A DNA stretch of 64,000 nt from Agrypnia vestita (lineage: Eukaryota > Arthropoda > Insecta > Trichoptera > Phryganeidae): assembly GCA_016648135.1 (NCBI GenBank), contig JADDOH010004227.1, forward strand, positions 179,770 to 243,769, in the 5' to 3' direction. Position 1 is the stretch's first letter. Every line of letters begins with the position of its first letter. Below the pieces are notes generated by a model. That model saw only the letters and a program-made list of their open reading frames with translations, did not search any database and was not told where the DNA came from. Below are positions 40,548 through 50,800 of the stretch, piece by piece. The translations under genes and the position numbers were made by a program.

Positions 40548-40884
40548 TACCTACTGTTAAAAGATCTAAACTTAGAGATATTGTATTATTTATTATAATT
40601 TATCAGCTATAGCCGTAATTTGTATTCTTTATATCAATTAAATTGATACGGCGGGAATCAATCTTGATTCACACGCGATACTACGTGTCTTCGCCTATTA
40701 ATGAAAATGCAGTTGTGAAGGAAGGGAGCAGGAAATTAAAAAAAAATAATACGACACTTATTTACATATTTACACATTTATTTACAAAAACAACACAAAT
40801 ATGAATCCTTATGATCTAGAAAATATCACTAACTTAGTACTATTCCTAACCTAAACACAATTAGTCCGACCTTCACGTAAGACA

Positions 40885-41037
40885 TAATAATTCAGTGTAT
40901 ATTGGTAATCAAGATGTCACAGCCCCCGAGCAAATACAAAATTGTACTGAATGACAGGGCGAGGGGTTTCCGCCGGGTGCGGGCGGGGCGGGTTTTAGTT
41001 CAAAATTCGCCGCACGCCAAGTTACGTTGGGTGAGCA
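40885..41037 (-). mobile_element. Transposon 5'-end fragment, inverse of 20186-20310
   Basis: taattcagtgtatattggta, atcaagatgtcacagc, then gcgaggggtttccgccgggt, read on the minus strand, match the leader of the fragment at 20186. The coding part is absent. Confidence 0.6.
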
Positions 41038-41200
41038 ATACTCATGTATAGTCCGTCTAACTTATCTAAAGAATGGCCAAATTTGGAACTAACGACGCCA
41101 TATTGGATTATCTACAGCTGACAGACCTTTGACAGCCTTTGTTTACAGATGGGTTCACGACTGTTTCGATAGTTTTTTAAGAAAATTTTAGATTGTCACC

Positions 41201-41508
41201 ATGCCAAAAACCATTAAAAGCGGTGTTCGGGAAATAATCTTGAAAATGCACACGTTTTTTGAAGAGGAACAACGTCTGAAAGCCTCAATTATACCGTTTG
41301 ATTTTGTTCACAGACTTATTGCCGCCACTTCAGGTTAGTGCTGCCATGCAGTTATAATGATTTTCCCATACTTAGTTTTTTATTTTACTATTATACAATT
41401 TCTTCAGGTATTTCTGAATCGGCAATTTACAAAATAGTTAAAGAAGGTAAAGCGGCCGTGGAAATGGGCATTAAAATATCTACACCCGGAAAAAAAGAAC
41501 AAGGATAA
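41201..41508 (+). CDS. Two-exon mini-ORF, transposase-type helix-turn-helix, 77 residues
   Basis: Exons 41201-41333 and 41408-41508, with a 74-bp intron (donor CAG/gttagt, acceptor ttcttcag) and consistent phase. Protein begins MPKTIKSGVREIILKMHTFF, has IIPFDFVHRLIAATS, crosses the junction into GISESAIYKIVKEGKAAVEM and ends STPGKKEQG before TAA. The second exon looks like the recognition helix of Tc1/IS630-type DNA-binding domains common in insect elements. A full transposase would continue into a DDE domain; here the stop comes first and no DDE domain follows. An aataaa lies near 41656. A related first exon is at 20310. Either a remnant that happens to stay open or a domesticated DNA-binding protein. 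Confidence 0.5.
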
Positions 41509-41683
41509 GTGGAAAAATTGAATTAGAAGCCGTAAGATGAGAAAAGTTTTAGAACATATTTTATTCGATAATTTTTTACATAGAATTTTTATTATTTATA
41601 CTTTTTATTACATAATTCATTAACGAGTTCATTTGTATAAACATCTTTTTTCAAAAATAAACTTTTTTATTTATGCACATTAA

Positions 41684-41831
41684 AGACTGGTTGCATCAAC
41701 TTACTTTATAGCAATAGTTCATTTAAAGCATAGATTTTTACGAGAGCGAGTTGTTTGATCGGTGGAAAATGCAAAATATCTATGCTTTGAACGAAAGATT
41801 ACTATAAACCAAGTTGATACAACGGCCCTAA
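41684..41831. mobile_element. Short MITE, family D, copy 2
   Basis: gactggttgcatcaacttac, ttcatttaaagcatagattt, gtttgatcggtggaaaatg, then ctatgctttgaacgaaagat and gttgatacaacggccct. It shows the complete two-armed form of the family. Confidence 0.7.
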
Positions 41832-41907
41832 ACCGATTGATATCCTTAGGTGTTACTGAGTTAAACATGGTGGTCATGATCATTAGGTATGAGACACCGA
41901 ATAAAAC

Positions 41908-42086
41908 CGGCGCCACACTGCGTGGATCTTCCGCCGCGTCTCTTCTGTCGTGGAACATCGCTACATTTCTTTCCATACAATATGCGCTTATTAAACACAT
42001 TACGCGAATGATCGGTCGATCTATTTGCTTTGCCGATTTGGCGCAACAGAAAAGACGCGGCGGAAGATCTGCGTAATGTGGCGCCG
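41908..42086. mobile_element. GC-rich foldback element, 179 bp
   Basis: Left arm cggcgccacactgcgtggat, then cttccgccgcgtctcttctg; right arm cagaaaagacgcggcggaag, then atctgcgtaatgtggcgccg. The arms explain the paired open frames seen on both strands here. About 690 bp upstream of the RBM45 start. Confidence 0.75.
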
Positions 42087-42776
42087 ACCTAAAAGAATTA
42101 TTACTGTTTGTTTTTTTTCCTGAAAATTGTATTTTTCTTTGATTTTGAAAAAACGCCATTTTGTGACGTTGTGTATTTTACGAATACATATTTTGATAAA
42201 TTTATTTGTACGTTAGTTTACATTTTTTGTTTTTTTTTATCGTGTCGTATACTGCTTAATAACTTTTTTAAGAAAAAACGAATTTTCAAAAAATTCCCTA
42301 CAAATGAGATAATTTTTAGACTATGGGCAGTACCACAACGATTGGGACGCCCTCCTTTATTCTCCAGATAAGTTGGACGGACTCTAGCATCGGGAGTGCA
42401 TTATCCGTAGTAGAAGCTGCGGATAATGTCTATCAATGTTGCAAAATCTATGGTGGATTTGACAATCTGTTCAGCGCTACACAAACGCGACTTGTTTCGC
42501 GCGACATTTTGGGAATAGTTCGATAGAATGATTACCAGTTATTTCAATTTTTAAATTAATTGTCACAGAATTTGAACGAAAAAAGTATTAAATAATAAAC
42601 AGAGTGAATATTTTTAGCAAAAACATGTTTATCTATCGTAAATGTGCTAATGTGAATTCCAGTGTGTGAATGAACACACGGAGTAATTAATCAGGAAAAG
42701 TGAAAGTGAAGATTTCAATACTACCTATTCCAGCGGAGTGTTGGTTATACAATACGCTGTAAAGTCGTAATTCGCC
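42087..42776. promoter_or_regulatory. RBM45 upstream region
   Basis: AT-rich to about 42300, then more balanced sequence (agttggacggactctagcat near 42371) and at least some 5' UTR before the ATG. No TATA or initiator could be assigned with confidence. A 5' intron cannot be excluded. Confidence 0.3.
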
Positions 42777-44255
42777 ATGGGCGACAGGCGATTCGGCCGA
42801 GGGTCCCACGACCACGAAACGTCGGAAGAGTATCCTCCATTCTCCCGACTTTTTGTTTTATGTGACAAATCTCATTCCGAAAATGATTTTCGAGAACGAT
42901 TTTCTAAGTTCGGCACCATCGAAGATATGCGTTTTGTCAAAGACCGTACTACAGGTGAATATAAGGGCGTTGTTTATATAAAATATTCCAAAACTTCCGA
43001 AGCGGCAAACGCTTTGGAAAACATGAATGGCAAAGCGATAGGCAATATTTCTAGACCTGTCAAAGTGAAAGTAGCTTCGAGCAGACAGGAGGGCCCTGTC
43101 CGAGAGGATAACGAGGAAAAATATGTTCGACTTTTCGTCATAATTCCTCGAACCATGACCGATTCCGAATTAAGAGAAGAGTTTGGCGGATTTGGAAAAG
43201 TAGAGTACGCCACGGTCGTCAAAGACAAAGAAACTCGCGAGAGCAAGGGCTACGGTTATGTGAAGTTTAAAAACTTTTCCGATGCAGCCAATGCATTTGA
43301 GAATGCGGATAAAAAGTTCAAAGCAATATTCGCAGAACCCAAAAGGTATAAGAATGAGTCCAGCAATTTTGACCCATACTTTCCGATGCAATCCCAGCCC
43401 CCTATCGCCGCCATGATGCCTCATCCAGGAGCGGTAACCGATGGCTTTATCACATTGAATGTTATTTGTAATCCTATATGCCACCAAGAACAAATAAGAA
43501 AACTATTTGATATAATTCCCGGCTTAGATTATTTTCAATTTAAAGTGGATCCACGTCGCCACATGGGGATGGCCCAGGTTGTATACACCAATCACCAATC
43601 TGCTAAATATGCTAGAGACAAATTGCACGGATTCGAATATCCACCAGGATCCAAACTAGTGGTGAAACCGTGTTACAATTCTGGACTTGCATCTTTTGGA
43701 GACCAATCTCCGGAGTTTTCTAGCATGAGGAAGCCTGTGTACTTGCCTGGAGAGAAAGGCGCTGACCTTGCGCAACTAGCGGAGACCATAGCCCAGGCCA
43801 CTTCCCTCATTCAGGCAGCGGCTGCGGGGACACTCGGGCAAAAGGCTTCCATGGAGGACACTTTCTGTAACGTTAAACTCCCCCCGACAAAGCCTCTGGC
43901 TAGTATAGATGCTCCTGTGGCACAGAGATGTTTCATCGTCTGCCAGCCGCGACCTCCACCAATATCAGTTTTGCGGGATGCATTTTCCCGCTTTGGTAAT
44001 CTCATTGACGTGTACACTCTGCCTAACAAGAGCGTGGGTTACGCCAAATATGCACTTGTGGAATCTGCTCAAGAAGCGAGAAAAATTCTCCATGGAGCTG
44101 AACTGTGCGGAATTCGAATGAAGGTTTTGGAAGCGGAAGAACCGCGCTACAGTTCTAATTCCATGCACTCCGCAGACAATAATGAAAATTCTTCGCAGAA
44201 TAATGATGATGAGCACAATGACGACAGGCGAAAACGCTTGAAGATGGAGTCTTAA
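42777..44255 (+). CDS. RBM45: RNA-binding protein 45, single coding exon, 492 residues
   Basis: Nuclear RNA-binding protein with four RRMs. Start context cgccATGG fits a strong Kozak. RRM1 about residues 24-101 (RLFVLCDKS; YKGVVYIKYS), RRM2 about 115-189 (VRLFVIIPRTMTDSELREEF; SKGYGYVKF; FKAIFAEPK), RRM3 about 222-298 (ITLNVICNP; GMAQVVYTN), RRM4 about 383-456 (RCFIVCQPRPPPISVLRDAF; VGYAKYALV). Order, spacing and the IFAEPK-type end of RRM2 match vertebrate RBM45. The C-terminus is Asn/Asp-rich, ending in a basic cluster RRKRLKMES that could be a nuclear signal. It has no coding introns, unlike every neighbour, and no sign of retroposition (no poly(A) tract or flanking repeat seen). Confidence 0.93.
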   Translation: MGDRRFGRGSHDHETSEEYPPFSRLFVLCDKSHSENDFRERFSKFGTIEDMRFVKDRTTGEYKGVVYIKYSKTSEAANALENMNGKAIGNISRPVKVKVASSRQEGPVREDNEEKYVRLFVIIPRTMTDSELREEFGGFGKVEYATVVKDKETRESKGYGYVKFKNFSDAANAFENADKKFKAIFAEPKRYKNESSNFDPYFPMQSQPPIAAMMPHPGAVTDGFITLNVICNPICHQEQIRKLFDIIPGLDYFQFKVDPRRHMGMAQVVYTNHQSAKYARDKLHGFEYPPGSKLVVKPCYNSGLASFGDQSPEFSSMRKPVYLPGEKGADLAQLAETIAQATSLIQAAAAGTLGQKASMEDTFCNVKLPPTKPLASIDAPVAQRCFIVCQPRPPPISVLRDAFSRFGNLIDVYTLPNKSVGYAKYALVESAQEARKILHGAELCGIRMKVLEAEEPRYSSNSMHSADNNENSSQNNDDEHNDDRRKRLKMES

Positions 44256-47200
44256 CTGTTGGTTTAATTAAGACCTTAGAAGTAATTTAATTTCAGATAT
44301 ATTTTTCGAGAAAACAAACGGATAGATGTATTATTTTAATATCTAAAAATATCTAATTGCTATATTTTAGATGGGAAATTGCATTGGATGCGGAGAATCT
44401 CAGGTTGTTTTTACTGAGTGAATTATGAAATTACTTACATAATATAACTTGCCAATATAAGTATATATTTTGGAACAAATGTATGTGTGTAGCAATTTTT
44501 ATTTAAAAGTGTTGTACATATTTTTAGTCTTTTAGATCTAGGAATTGATCAGGAATTTCAGATTTCCGGAGGGCAACATGTTCACCGTGCCGTACATCTC
44601 CTGGATCATGCATAAATTTAATCAATATGTTCCTCAAACACATTAAATGTAATTATAATTCATGCCGTATCAATAATTTATTGTCAAACCATTTTATAAA
44701 GTAAAGTTGCATGTTTAACAAAATGTTCTTGGATCTTCATTTTTTTTTTTAAATCATATTGAGAATACTGACTTATTCTATGTATGTTGGAGGAAAAGAG
44801 AAGTGTTTTCCGTACATACTGCAATTCTTGCACAGAATGTAGAGGCCCTGTCTTGTTTCATTGATCGTCACTGAAAAAAATTCATACTACGAGCGGGCTC
44901 GTTATATAATATGAATTTCAATTGTATAATGCTATAAAATTGTAGTAAAGATGTCTTTCAAAGATGGGTGGCATTGACTGTTGCCAAATTTGTTTGATCG
45001 AAATATCATAAAATCATAGTAAAGTTAAAAAAAATTATCTTAGACTGGTTTTAACGAGGTTAATTGTCTCATATCATAAAATGTTTCAAATAAACTTATG
45101 CAATATGAAGTTGGGCACATTCAACGTTTTTGAAGAACTGTTCAATATTCATATTGCGTGTGAAATACTTTATTCTTTGTGTATTGTGAATTTTCATTAA
45201 AAAAGAATTACACTAATTTGTTTATTATGATTATACTATATGAAAGTATAATAATATATAATATTTGTAGTGTAATGATTTTATGCTTAATTTTGCAGAC
45301 CATAATTACAATGTTTTATTAATGACACATATTTATTGAAAAGGCATTCTTAATCTTGGTCTCAAAATTTTTTTATTTCCAAATTTCAAACTATTTTCTA
45401 CCATTTTTTTTTTTTTTCTTCATATTAATGATTTATCATTTAGTTAATTTTTTCCAAACAGTGCATTCATTATGAGTCGCAATTAATTGATTATATTTCA
45501 ATATTCTGAAAGCAATAACTACGGTAATTTTCTGTAGATTGTCACAATAAATAGTTTCATGTCACAAATGTACATGAATGGATTGGACTTTTTTGTGATT
45601 TGATGAATTAAGATTCTTAAATAAAGAAGAAGTTTACAAAAATAATTTTTAATTAAATAAAAAAGTTGATATGACCACAGAGGCTGTCCAATCAGTACAG
45701 AAATTGAATTTTATGCTCACGTTATTGCGTTTTGCTCCGTTCGCTTCGAAAGTGTTGGGCAGTACTATTCTGGGACACTATGGCCTGAATTCAGAGTCAA
45801 TACGTAGATGATTTAAAGGTTAAGGTACGCCTCAAAAGTGTTATTTTGTACTGAAAACTTTTAAGGCATACCTTAACCTTTGAATCACTAAGTATTGACT
45901 CTGAATTCAGGCCTATATTGTGATTTTACAATGACCAGGATTTTTTCGTTGATAATTAACATGTGTGATGTCTTAAAAAATGCTTATTGTTCAACATAAT
46001 GCGTCAAATTTTTGCATACATACTAAATGGACAGTCACAATCAAATTGATAACTTTATTCCTATATGTATTTAAAATACTCACTAGAGAAAAAGGGTCTA
46101 GAGAGATAAGCCCATTACTAGATAATTAATTATGAAGTGTAATAGTATCAGTAAATGGAATTTCAATGCATCGAAGATATTACTTCATACAATGCATAGA
46201 AGTTATTATTGGCTCTGAAAAAATATGAATAAGATAATATTATGTATTTTAAAAATTTAGTAAGCGGTGTGCAGGAAGTTATCTTTCTCTAATGTTTTTA
46301 TTTCATAATGGAAAAAAGTGCTCCAACACAAGTGGTGCATGATTGCAAAAATCGTGTGCATTACATTGAACCATTGGTATCTTATTATATATACCTTTAT
46401 TAAACTTTTCTGTACAGTTTAACCTGTTCCAGGCCCTCATTGTGTAAACATGACGCACTCCGTTGATGTATAACGCAATAGATAGTTGAGTTCTTGTATG
46501 ATGCAGATATTTTTAATATCTGGTTTAATGCAATTCAACATTTATATAGGGACAACGGCTTCAAAATATTGAAATTCTATTTGTCTCATTAAGTGTTTCA
46601 TTGTTGGCTCCCAATGTACTTGTAATAATTCACTATGTTATATCTAATTTCTACAAAACAAGTTTATAGAATTGGAGAATAAAATTGACATTTTTATGTT
46701 GGGAAATGATTGATAATTGTTTCCCGAATATGGTTTGCGAAGTGACTGGAAAATGTCTTATTTTTCTACAGACTGACGAACCATGGCTGAGTTCCATGTC
46801 TCTTCCACTTTCAAAGGATATCTCATTAAATCTGCAGGTATTTTTTTATATCTTTGTAGAATGGTACAAGCATTAAAATAAAAGCTCCATAAAAAGTTTG
46901 CTTTTTTTAATGTCATATTTTTATTAAGGTAATTCAACATAAGACAAATTACTCAATGAAAACATTATTACATTATGCAAAAGTTTGTACAATTTATATT
47001 TTTTGTAATTATACAACTGCAAAAAAGATCAGTTATTTTTATTGGATGTGGAAAGGGACATTGGGATAATAATCTAATCGTATTATTTTATAAATGTTAT
47101 CAGAACACTTCCGTAATGTTGAATAAAATAAATAATTTTATACAAGTTGTACTTTTTTGTATTTGTGTGAATGTTTCCAAATACATATTAGCTCTTGATG

Positions 47201-47824
47201 TGTATAATAAATTAAATCTTAGAGACTGTTGACGCAATGTAGACCAGACGATGTTCACTAACACAATGTAATGACAAATTAATTTGCGATGCGAATCTCC
47301 TGACTCTTACAAGAAAAGCTAAAAAACAGAACTGGAACAATTTGGCTAGATTTAAAAAATAATGTCCGTAGCGTTCCATCAGTTTTTTTTAAATAATTTT
47401 GAATAACTGGGCTTGAATGACAGGAATGCTGTTTATTACATGTTTGCAAATTCCTACCTCAATATTGTAATAAATTTACAAAGTATTACGGCTAGATCTA
47501 TCAAAACGGAATCATAATAGAAAAATAATAATAACATTGTATGTTATTCTGCCCAGGCCTTACATTAATCGACATGTGTGCATATTAAGTGCAACAATAG
47601 CATGCCTGCATAAATAAATTTTCAGTTAAGGTTTGCCAAATTCATTTAGTATATTACATGCCAAGTAACTGCATTTCACCACCTGCATTTTTTGTCCTTT
47701 GGAATTGTTAATGAATGTTTGGTCTACGCTCATGTTCATAAAGTATGTTGTATTGAAAAAATTAAAAATAATTCATACATAAATCAATATTAATTTTATT
47801 TACTAATGTTAATAATCATTCTTA
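44256..47824. other. RBM45 3' UTR and AT-rich gap to Adal
   Basis: No gene is supportable. It contains a clean foldback at 45781-45915 and an isolated exon-like stretch at 46772-46837. The rest is AT-rich, possibly in part the 3' UTRs of the two convergent genes. Confidence 0.45.
45781..45915. mobile_element. 135-bp palindromic MITE
   Basis: Left arm ggcctgaattcagagtcaat, then aaaggttaaggtacgcctca; right arm the inverse (aaggcataccttaacctttg, then attgactctgaattcaggcc). The loop is short, around cagta at 45855-45865. Confidence 0.8.
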
Positions 47825-50800
47825 TTAATCGAGTATTGGTTTAGAACTAAGCATAATTGATTTTACGCTTTCTTTAACAGAGTCGTTGGCGAGAATAAAA
47901 TCTAAAGCTTTGAAAGCTAAGGTCCACAATTCTTGTTTGGTTAACCCAAAAGTTTTGGCACAGATGTTGAATTCTTCACTCAGGGAGGTGTCGAAGACAC
48001 CTTTGTCATCTGTCTGTAAAATATTCAAGTTCAGTTTTAATATCTCTATCATGCTTACTAACCACTAGCTTACTTTTTAAGTACTAAAATTCGCAGTTAC
48101 AAATTGATAAACGATAATGTGAGTAGATCTGAACATTCTACAAGTTTGTAACTTGGGATCCCATGATTACGAAGCTAGTGAGAATCAGATATTTAATTAA
48201 GACCAATTTAATTAAGAATCCTTTAACATTTTTGCTTATCCATATCTTATTTCTCTTTAATTCTGCAGGCTTTGAGTAGTCGCGCCATCAGTGCTTAGCT
48301 CAACAGTGCATATTAATACAAATTAAAAATTCATCAAAATGCAGCTCTGCATTTTTTTAAAAGACCCGAATAAAACATTTTAAATGCAATATTCCAAAAA
48401 TAGATGAGTCAGATAAAAATATACGAAATTTCGGCTTCTGTTACCTGCTTGTGTGAAAAAATATATTCAAACACTTACAGCTAAGCACAGAGGATGTCCA
48501 GCCTTGTACAACCTTTCAAAGTGGTGATCACTGTACGATTTCACCACCCCGCTTTTGACATTGCTGCTCAAGCAAAGTTCTGAAACAAAATTAAAAAAAA
48601 TAATAAAAAGATCTTCAGCCTCTTTGAAGGATTGAAGTAGATGTTTGATTAAAAACATGTTTACATTATTTTAAAATACATTTGGATATTATTTAATGTG
48701 TAGAAATATTACGTATACATTATTTAACATTTGAGTCACTTTTTTTTTAAACGCTTCAACAGGCCAAGAGGCCCAATTACAGAAGCGAAATACATTACAA
48801 AACACCCAGACTTGAGTAAATCACAGAGATTAATTGTGACCTCACTGGGAATCGAACCTGGAACCCTTGGTGTGAGAAGTCAGTGTCATACCCACTGGGT
48901 TAAGAGGGCCGCCAAAGGCGACTTTAAGGTAAGACATTTTTATTTTTTTATGTCAATTTCTTTTTTTCTGGGCAATTATATTATTTGACATTTAATTTTT
49001 AGGTTAGAATATAAACGGTTTGAAATGTGTCAATTTCGGAAGCACCCACAGCAACTGATCATCTGTAAAACGCAGTATGAAGTGTGTGGCTTTGCCATTA
49101 CCTCGTGGTGGCCACTATCAGCTGCACATCGGCCAGCATAGCTGGTAGCCAGTTGCAGACACCAATAGTCATGTAGCGGGCACTGATTGGCGCGCAGCGG
49201 CCAGTATAGGGCCTAGCAGTAAGCAACAGCGTGGAAGCCCTTGCCGAGAGCAGGGCCTTGCTGCTAGTAGTAAATATTATATTGTAGTACTAAAGTAGTA
49301 GTAAAGTTGGATCAAAGTAAAAGTTCGTTTAAGAATCATAGATTTTTTTGTTCTCCACCAATCAAATGATCCGTTTCTGTAAAAATCTATGCTTTAAATG
49401 AACTTTTACTTTGATCCAACTTGAAACAATCGGGCCTTAGTGCAGAGTAGACCCATCACTATTAAAGTGGGAACTTCTAGATTCAAAGGAAATCTATGCC
49501 ATAACTTTTTATTGAATGTATGTCACTTTCCATGTCTAGGTTCCTGAACGACTTTTATTTATTTAATTAAAATTCATATTTAAAGTCAGGTTGTATAAAA
49601 TAAGTTGAAAATATCTTCAAAAAAGTACTTTTAACCTATTGGTATCTTGGACTTAAGGAGAGTGTTCCACAAACTGTTGGGAGTGGAATCGTCTTCCGAT
49701 ACACAGGTCACGTGGCCCAGCCTATCGGGGGACCAATTCAGGATGTCCAGTGTTTCTTCATCTGCCTCTACTTCTGCTGTGTGTATTGTGGTCTGGAATT
49801 TGCATCAGCACATTGACAATACTATCAAATATTACAACAAATTGAGTCAGAATATCGCATTTGTTAAATGGATTGCATATTATACATCCCATCCTATCGG
49901 CAATCAAATACTTTGTATTATCGCTTTCATCCTTGTCAGATTAATTTTTATAGAAAAGTCTAATCTTTTGAAAAAGAGTGCCGTATACAGGGTGTCTCGT
50001 AGCTAGAAGCAAGAACTGCAATCTTCTTTATTCAATTTTGAATATAAAATATTCCTATACATAAATATTTTTTTCAGATATACATAACTTGATAAATACA
50101 AATTAAAAACTTGGTTCAGGTGAAAGAAAGCAGTATGAGTTGAGGGACATAAACTTCACATAATTCATATACCGGGCATACATCCACAGTGCGATTTGTT
50201 AAATGTCTAATCTTCTGTAATAAATTTTTGCTATTATTTGCTTTAGTACAAATTTTCCAAGTGAATTTTCACAAATGATACAAGACACTACATAGATTGC
50301 CGTCTTTACTGTTTCATCAATTCTAAAGATGCTGGACGTGTCATGCCATACAATTATCGAGCAGCCACAACATAGCCGCACACGGACCATAACTACAGCA
50401 ATCAACAAAAACCTATCTGCTGGTTATAAATAAATATATATTGGTATATTGCAAAATAAAAAAGACATTGAGAATGAAATTATTCAGCCAATGGCTTCTT
50501 TCTCAATATCAATATATAATATGCAAGATATCTAAAATTAATGACGGTCAAAAACCGTTATTTTAACTGGTTACATAATATAACAACCATTATTTGTATT
50601 GATGATTGGTAAATGATTTTTTGCAATTCGACAGGCAGCCATCGGTGTACTAGACAACAGTTATATCTCAGTTACAAATCGTGGATACAATCAGATATAA
50701 ATCACTTCCTAAAACTCTTCAAGCATGGAGACATTATACTTTAAAAACGAGTGTAATGAAAAACGAATTTTTTTGATATAATGCACTAACCTTCAAGCCC

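Noticed and set aside
41719..42159. 146-codon minus-strand and 104-codon plus-strand ORFs
   Set aside because: They arise from the inverted GC-rich arms of the foldback at 41908-42086 plus part of a family D MITE.
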